Origin: Mactra quadrangularis
Taxonomy: Eukaryota; Mollusca; Bivalvia; Venerida; Mactridae
Direction of reading: 5' to 3'
Length of the DNA: 64,000 bases
Assembly: GCA_025267735.1 (NCBI GenBank)
Contig: CM046293.1
Coordinates: 8,146,560 to 8,210,559 of the forward strand
Each line of letters opens with the position of its first letter. The stretch's first letter is position 1. Of the stretch, positions 57,732-64,000 are shown piece by piece. The position numbers and the translations under genes are program-made. The notes beneath the pieces are model-generated. The model worked only from the letters and a program-made list of their open reading frames with translations. It made no database searches and was not told the DNA's origin.

Positions 57732-57910
57732 AAAGTAAAAAGATTTCAACAGTTACTCTACCATGTGTTGTTTATGACGTATTGTATTTTGTTATATAAG
57801 GCTGCAGACTCATTTTACCAGTTGTCCTGGACTCTTTGCCCTTTAACATTTTTAGTTTAACTACAAGGAGCTTACACCCTGTCCCAATATGGAGAACTAT
57901 CAATATTATC

Positions 57911-58160
57911 CAGGGGCGGATCCAGAATTATTTTCTAGGGGGGGGGGGGGGGGGGGTCCGAACTTTTCTAACATTATACACATTTTGCAGAAAAAATGCA
58001 ACATATTGATAATAAAAACTGCATAACCATTAAATCTATGTTAAGCACTGAGAAAAATTGCTTCATGCTTCTTAAAAATGACTTACAGGCAAGAAATACA
58101 CTAATGGACAGGTACATTTTCCAAATTCCCCCCCTGACCCCCCCCCCCCCCCCGCTTGAT
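57911..58160. mobile_element. Transposon end with G and C homopolymer runs
   Basis: Begins caggggcggatccag, a typical hAT-like end, followed by a run of about 16-18 G near 57941-57957. Runs of C lie near 58127-58153. The far end is not resolved. Confidence 0.5.
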
Positions 58161-58466
58161 CAGACTATGTTATCACTGATTTAAATGAATAGATAAGACA
58201 TGCTGTGGCTTTGAATGAAAGTCACATCATCAAATTTGAAGTTGAGCTTAGCTAGCACTAAACCATGAATATACCATACAAATGTACTTATATAACCCTG
58301 GGACATTTTACTTCAAATTCATACATAGGACAAAATTGGAATGTATTTTTTTTGTACAACGCCACTGAATATGTTATATATAGAAATAGGCGTTTAATAA
58401 AAAAAAGAAAAAAAAGAAGTAGTCTAGTGCTAGCATTACAAAGGTATTGTCTCTTTTATTCACTCA

Positions 58467-58710
58467 TAGAAGCAGTAGTCCAGTGGTAGGATGCGCTAAG
58501 GGTTCGAGAGGTCCCAGGTTTGATCCCCACTAGGGTCATTGCTAATTTCCTTGAGCAAGAAATTAATATACAATTGTTCCACTCCACCCAGGTGTAATTA
58601 AGGTACTGTAAGGGATCGCCTGCCTGAGGGTGATTTCAATGATCAGGAGTTATCGTACAAGATTGTAAAGTCGGCTGAACATGTATATGGAAGCATACTT
58701 TAAAACGCAC
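58467..58710 (+). mobile_element. tRNA-derived SINE, family S1, complete copy
   Basis: A-box tagtccagtggtagg, B-box aggtttgatcccc, then the full S1 body ending aaaacgcactttaac. Confidence 0.85.
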
Positions 58711-58821
58711 TTTAACTCATATTGGAAGCTTATGGTAATACTGAAGTCTTCAGGTTTATTTACATTTAGTGTAAGCCATAAATTGAGAGTGGGCATCGTT
58801 ATAGATATATGTACTCTCAAT

Positions 58822-58967
58822 GCAGTCTACGAAATTAGGAAATGGAAGTGGTTGCCCAAACAGGTCATTTAAGCAGCTAGCACTAATATCTTGTTAGTAG
58901 AAATTAGCTTGGCCAAATGGAATTGGTTGTCCCAGGCAACCGGGCACTCACTAGTTTGTAGACTGTC
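58822..58967 (-). mobile_element. MITE with AGTCTACGAAATTAGTG ends, copy 3
   Basis: agtctacgaaattagg at the left, ctagtttgtagact at the right, with cccaggcaaccgggcactcac inside. Confidence 0.7.
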
Positions 58968-61184
58968 AATGTGATTATAAACAGTTTAATATTTGATACT
59001 ACAGATGCATTTAACCCTTACAATGCCAGAACCAAGTATGGAAAGCCTTTGCCACCAGCAAAGAGCCAGGTCAGCCGACTCAACACATGCCAATTTACCA
59101 GGCTCCTTGCTGTTGGCTGCTCATTGTCCAATTTTTAACTTGAAATCCGTAAAATGACAATGGATAGATCTAAAAATTGAAGACACACTAGTCAATTGTG
59201 AAAATTCAGCTTTGAAGGAGTTAACTATGGTTAATGATACTCAATGTACTGTTGCATACCTTATCCTATCAAGATTTTCATTAGTCTGTTAGCTACTATC
59301 ATAAACTACAAATGTACTGTTAGCTATTTGAGAGGTTATATTCAAGATGGAGGTAAAGGTAAACATAGAGAAGTTTTGAAAGGTGTTAGTAGCAGAAGCT
59401 ACCAAACTGTATTCTCTTACCCCACAGTTATCAAGATTCTCAATCTAACATATAGAGAATCCTACTAGAATCTGGGTACGAAAATGCCATACAGTTAAAT
59501 AAACAAGGTTTTTATTCATTTACACTATTAACTACCAAAACCTACCAATGAGACGTAAGCCAGTTTTCTAAGCATATTGCTAGATAACGCCTTGTCCTCT
59601 GGTACCCTTCTTACACCATAACTGCTAAGTATGTGATATCAAATCGAGGGTACCAGGGGATGAAGTGCTAGCTGGCAATTTGCCTAAGAAGTTGGCCAAT
59701 TGTTGACGACAGAATGTTTTTTTGGCACAGCTGTCTATGCCAACTTCTGACCTATATTTTTAACCAATACAATTTGCTTAACTATTACTGTTAGTCCAAT
59801 GAAATTCTTTCGGTGAATAGAAATTGATAAAGATTGTTACTTGTGATAAATAGGCGTATAGCACAGACTGTAGTTGCTGACTATTTACTCAGTGTATTTT
59901 GGGTGACTCACTATGCTAATTGATTATACATTCACAGAGGTACGCTCCTGGCAGTATGACTGAACAGCGAATGTGACTTTTTACACTCTAAACAAATTGA
60001 ACCCTACATAGCGCCAAATAATTTTTAAAGATATTTCTTGTTTTATATAACAAAAACATTTTGCCATAGGAACACTAAATATGCATGTATCCGAGTATAC
60101 TTTCTGAAGACATGAGTATTGTGTGTAAAGTTTGACCCTGACCCGACCTTTATGCAAGAATATTCATTGCATTGAATACGAATGTAGTATTAATGCTCAA
60201 TCACACCAATTCCGCGAGGATTATGAGTTAAATTAGAACACACAAACATACTTCTATAATTTTACAATCGCTGCCGAATTGTAGAATATGTGTGGTACTG
60301 ATTTTCGTCGGGATAAGTGTAGATAATCATTAGATGCAAATGTGAAAGGTCAGATTTGGGTCAATTTTTACCCACTATATAATATAATATCAAAGAAAAT
60401 GAAAAACAACAATATGAGTTATATGTTGGAATGTTATATTTTATAAACCTATGTGTATTATCACACTTGACATTTAACACAAAATATCGTGTCACAATTA
60501 ACTATCTGTTAACATAAAACAACCATTTTAGATGACGTAAAAGTGAAGCAACTTTTTTAGTAGATACCTCTTACAAGTAAAAAACTAGGATTAATCTAGG
60601 ATAACTTTATTAAGTTCAGTCCAATATTTGTGTTATAAGGTACGGCATGAAATATGCAGATAAATGGTAACCAAGAACTATCAAATACAAGAAATAAAAA
60701 TAGCTTCAAATAAGACAACCAGAATACGCAAAATTAAAATTAAACAGTAGGAAAAATATGGCGCTAATGAAAATCACTTTTTTAATTAAAGACCTGTATA
60801 TTCGAAGCACACTAGCACACCAATTTTGTTATACCCGTAAAATATTAGGAGATTTAAAGTGACTTAAATAACAGTTGAAAATAGCGTCGATAAATATAAG
60901 GATATTGTGTGAACATGCATTAATAAACAATATTGAACTTGCCCATGATTAACTTTCATATCAGTTATCAAATAAACTCACAAAACGAATGAATCTTAGT
61001 ACCGGTAAATATTTATTCAGTTTAAATAATAAACCTAGTGAATGGTTTACAAGTAGTTAGCTGAGCATAGCATACAATTGTAAACAAATATACATCAAGG
61101 GCAATTTCAACCTTGTTTATTAATATCTTTGTTCAGGAGATGGTAAATTATTGAAGGAATCGTTATAACACTTAAGAAGTGAAA
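58968..61184. other. Intergenic DNA, nothing recognised
   Basis: AT-rich. No coding signal, repeat boundary or RNA gene that I can support. Confidence 0.55.
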
Positions 61185-61192
61185 CAGTCAAG

Positions 61193-61631
61193 CAGGGCTT
61201 GAATTTAACAAAATATTGAACTTGCAAATTTTTGTGAGTTTAATTTATGTCAACTTTCAAAATAAAAAAGCCCTTGCAATTTTTCTCTACAAACTTTAAT
61301 AGCACTCATAGTATCTACATGCATTTTTACATGCTGTTTAACCGTAATTAACCATAGATAAAACCAGAGCGTTATTGTGGAATTGAAACTGAATATAGAA
61401 CATGTTTTACTGCGAATCTTACTTAATATAGAACATGTTTTACTGTGAATCTTACTTAATACTATCAGTCTATCTTGCCTTTTTAGATGCTAATTTGAAC
61501 GTCATAAGTTTATACAGTTGACTTTTTGGCGATTTTAACTTGCGAAAATTTGCGAGTTAAAATAAATGTTACTTGCAATTTACAAAATCCACTCGCATTT
61601 TGCGAGTATGAGAGCTTAAATTCGAGCCCTG
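61193..61631. mobile_element. hAT-like MITE (439 bp)
   Basis: CAGGGCTTGAATTTAA and TTAAATTCGAGCCCTG ends, with an 8-bp duplication CAGTCAAG at 61185-61192 and 61632-61639. Inside is a ~40-bp tandem duplication (tagaacatgttttactg, 61396-61460). Confidence 0.88.
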
Positions 61632-62012
61632 CAGTCAAGGCATATTTCATTTAAGGCACTTTGGATATATTTATATATTTACAATACATTTATGGAGCAT
61701 AAATGATGTTTTACCCTAACTTGCTATGATACGGGGTGGGCGGGGTAGGGGAGGTGCTACAATCTATCTGATTTTAATTGAACAAAACATAACTTTATAA
61801 TCAACGAATCAACTATAATAACTCAACTAGTTTTATTGTAGGATCTACATTATGTGAATTTATCATAATATTTAGTCTTTCTTTGCAATGAAAAAAATCG
61901 GCACAAAAATATGTCATTAAATGGGAAAAAAAATCAAAATTTTTTGCATTAAAGTTATGAAATATTTTACACACAAAACATAAATTTGTACATGAATTCT
62001 TAAATACTATAC

Positions 62013-62245
62013 AGCAACAAAACATAAACTGGACGGAAAACTTATAAAAAACTCTAAAAAAAATAACAACTACATGTATACACAAACTGATTGAAGCAAC
62101 AAAACATAAACTGGACGGAAAACTTATAAAAAACTCTAAAAAAAATAACAACTACATGTATACACAAACTGATTGAAGCAACAAAAACATGACTGGACGG
62201 AAAACTTAAAAAACTCAACAACTATACACAAACTGATTGTATCAA
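62013..62245 (+). repeat. 83-bp tandem repeat, nearly 3 copies
   Basis: gcaacaaaacataaactgg at 62013, 62096 and (variant) 62178. The first two copies are identical over the unit; the third has deletions. Confidence 0.93.
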
Positions 62246-62592
62246 CAATATAAATAAGGCAACCAAGTAACTAATACTTCTTATATATTTTATATATTAT
62301 GCATTAATATAACTACAAAAATAAAAAAAATATATATGAATTAAACGATTATGTGAAGCAAACCAAACATTTAAGTGACTTCAGTCATTACATTAACAGT
62401 GAAACATTGTATGTCATATAAAGATAGGTATCAATGGGTCAATACAACAGTTGTCTAACTTCATTTAAATAAAAAAAGGATGTAGACTAGTTAACATGGG
62501 TTGCTTGAATCTCATGTCTGAGAAACGCTAACTTTGAAACGTGTCACAAATGTATAATATTCAGTCATGCCCAGTCAGATTAAGCGTAACAG

Positions 62593-62734
62593 CATGGGTG
62601 AAAGTTCAACATTGTCAAAATCCTGAAATTTCCAAATTTCATGTTTTGAAGGCCACATTACCATATGGAAAGAACCCTTTCTCTGTTCCAAAAATCCTGA
62701 ACTTCAGGATCAGTCCTGAAAACTTTCACCCATG
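62593..62734. mobile_element. 142-bp MITE with CATGGGTGAAAGTT ends
   Basis: Inverted ends catgggtgaaagtt and aactttcacccatg, with TAACAG duplicated at 62587-62592 and 62735-62740. Confidence 0.8.
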
Positions 62735-62740
62735 TAACAG

Positions 62741-64000
62741 TATGAAGTTACGTTAACACCTATATACATGTGTATATACATGTATATGATAAAATAGTCT
62801 CTTTGTTAACAGTATCAGATAGTAGTAATGTTTTGTCCTGTTGAACCCATGTCAGGGCATCGTTTTTAGTGCTTTGATTTTGTACTAACCCATTGGTATC
62901 AAATTGATTATCTGAACTTAAATTTGAATAACATTAAGTTTGTTCAAAAACATAACCATGTGCTCTTTAGTAAAATAATCATTTGTGAAACAGAATGTAC
63001 GTTCAGAATTTTGTTAAATATTCTAATTATGTAGGTTGGTCATAGAAAAGTCCTTACAATACCTACTGATCTTTAAAATTATAAAGTGATAACATATTGA
63101 TATAAAGTCATTTATAATGCATGGCACAAGCTTGTTTTACATCTAAATACGATAACAATTTAATTACAATTCAATTCAAGAACATGATCACCCAAAGTGA
63201 ATGAAATCAGAATAGCAGACTAAAGGTATCATGAAAAATATTTCTTATTTACTCAGAGAAGAGTTTAAATAATGAGCAAATTTTATGATAATACCAAAAT
63301 ATTTCACTCAAATTCTCCACAGTTAGTATTATTAATATAAATATTATTAATATGCATATTATTATTATTTGTACTAAAACTACAAGACTAATTCACCTAA
63401 GAACAAATGGATGTTACTAGAGTTACACAATTATAAATGCACATAGATACAAGTATATTACAACTTTGGCATAGCAAGCTGGCTTCGTTAATTAATAAGT
63501 AAATTAATAATATAAAAAATAGAACTTTAAATGCTGCAAAAATAACTTGTTGACTTAATTAAATAAAACAAACATATATACATGTATATACTGACATTTT
63601 AATCCACAGACTATTTGTAATAATTTGGTCCCATACATATATAAGTACACAGAAATCTGTATTAACTGAAACAAATACAATTTTAGACCAGGTGCTTTGA
63701 AAAAATTAGTTTTTTGAGTATCTAACATAAGGCAATACATCATAAAACTTTAAATAAGTTTAGTTTACGAAATCAGGGAATTAGATACTACATGTATGTC
63801 TGACGAAATGCATCTTCATATTGACATAAAGTTTAAATTAAGGGGAAATCACTCTAACATCAATACAAAATTATCAATTATCTCCCTTTTATTATGTTCA
63901 TACTGAAGTAATAAGTCACATTTTATTCAATAAAAACTGAACACCAGATTTTTGACAAATTGATTGAGGTAAATGGTCATAACTTCCTTTAAATTCTTAA
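62741..64000. other. Intergenic DNA, nothing recognised
   Basis: AT-rich with tatacatgtatata-type short palindromes only. Confidence 0.55.

Noticed and set aside
61813..62151. 112-aa Phe/Cys-rich ORF on the minus strand
   Set aside because: Arises from the AT-rich 83-bp tandem repeat; the repeated peptide reflects the DNA repeat.

Overview
This is nuclear DNA of an animal, most likely a lophotrochozoan and plausibly a bivalve mollusc. It is AT-rich, its one host gene is split by GT-AG introns, and tRNA-derived SINEs, inverted-repeat DNA transposons, a LINE fragment and a Gypsy-type LTR element fill most of the space. The bivalve guess rests on general character only.

Host gene: a plus-strand gene of 15 coding exons runs from 5322 to 56686. 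It encodes a 765-residue NRF-6-like ('nose resistant to fluoxetine') membrane acyltransferase. I placed every exon by reading splice sites. All intron phases agree, the total (2298 nt with stop) is divisible by three, and the R-x10-H and R-x-x-R motifs of acyltransferase family 3 are present.

Layout: 1-5321 is upstream DNA with a LINE 3' fragment, a SINE and MITEs. Introns 1-10 (5836-30008) hold SINEs of four families, a hAT-like element (15480-16679), a 59-bp minisatellite, a pentanucleotide microsatellite, a Transib-like candidate with ~550-bp terminal inverted repeats (23569-25952) that itself carries a hAT-like MITE, and a ~1-kb dispersed repeat in two copies. Intron 11 holds an 8.2-kb giant foldback element (30193-38376). 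Its two inverted arms are tandem arrays of a 97-bp unit, it is flanked by a 9-bp target duplication inside a SINE, and a TA-flanked 1.2-kb transposon has landed in one arm. Intron 12 holds a 10.98-kb Ty3/Gypsy-type LTR element (39810-50787). Its 620-bp LTRs are identical, it lies in the gene's sense orientation, and it starts 20 bp after the exon 12 splice donor. It carries gag, protease, RT/RNase H, integrase with a chromodomain, a baculovirus-F-like envelope gene and an extra downstream ORF that looks like a BTB/POZ protein. Its gag-pol frame is broken in several places. Exon 14 lies just behind a 400-bp TCA microsatellite.

Downstream of the gene (56687-64000) I see no credible coding sequence, only MITEs, a SINE, homopolymer runs and an 83-bp tandem repeat. 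The two most unusual objects are the foldback element and the envelope- and BTB-bearing LTR element. They sit in adjacent introns of a gene whose reading frame is still intact.
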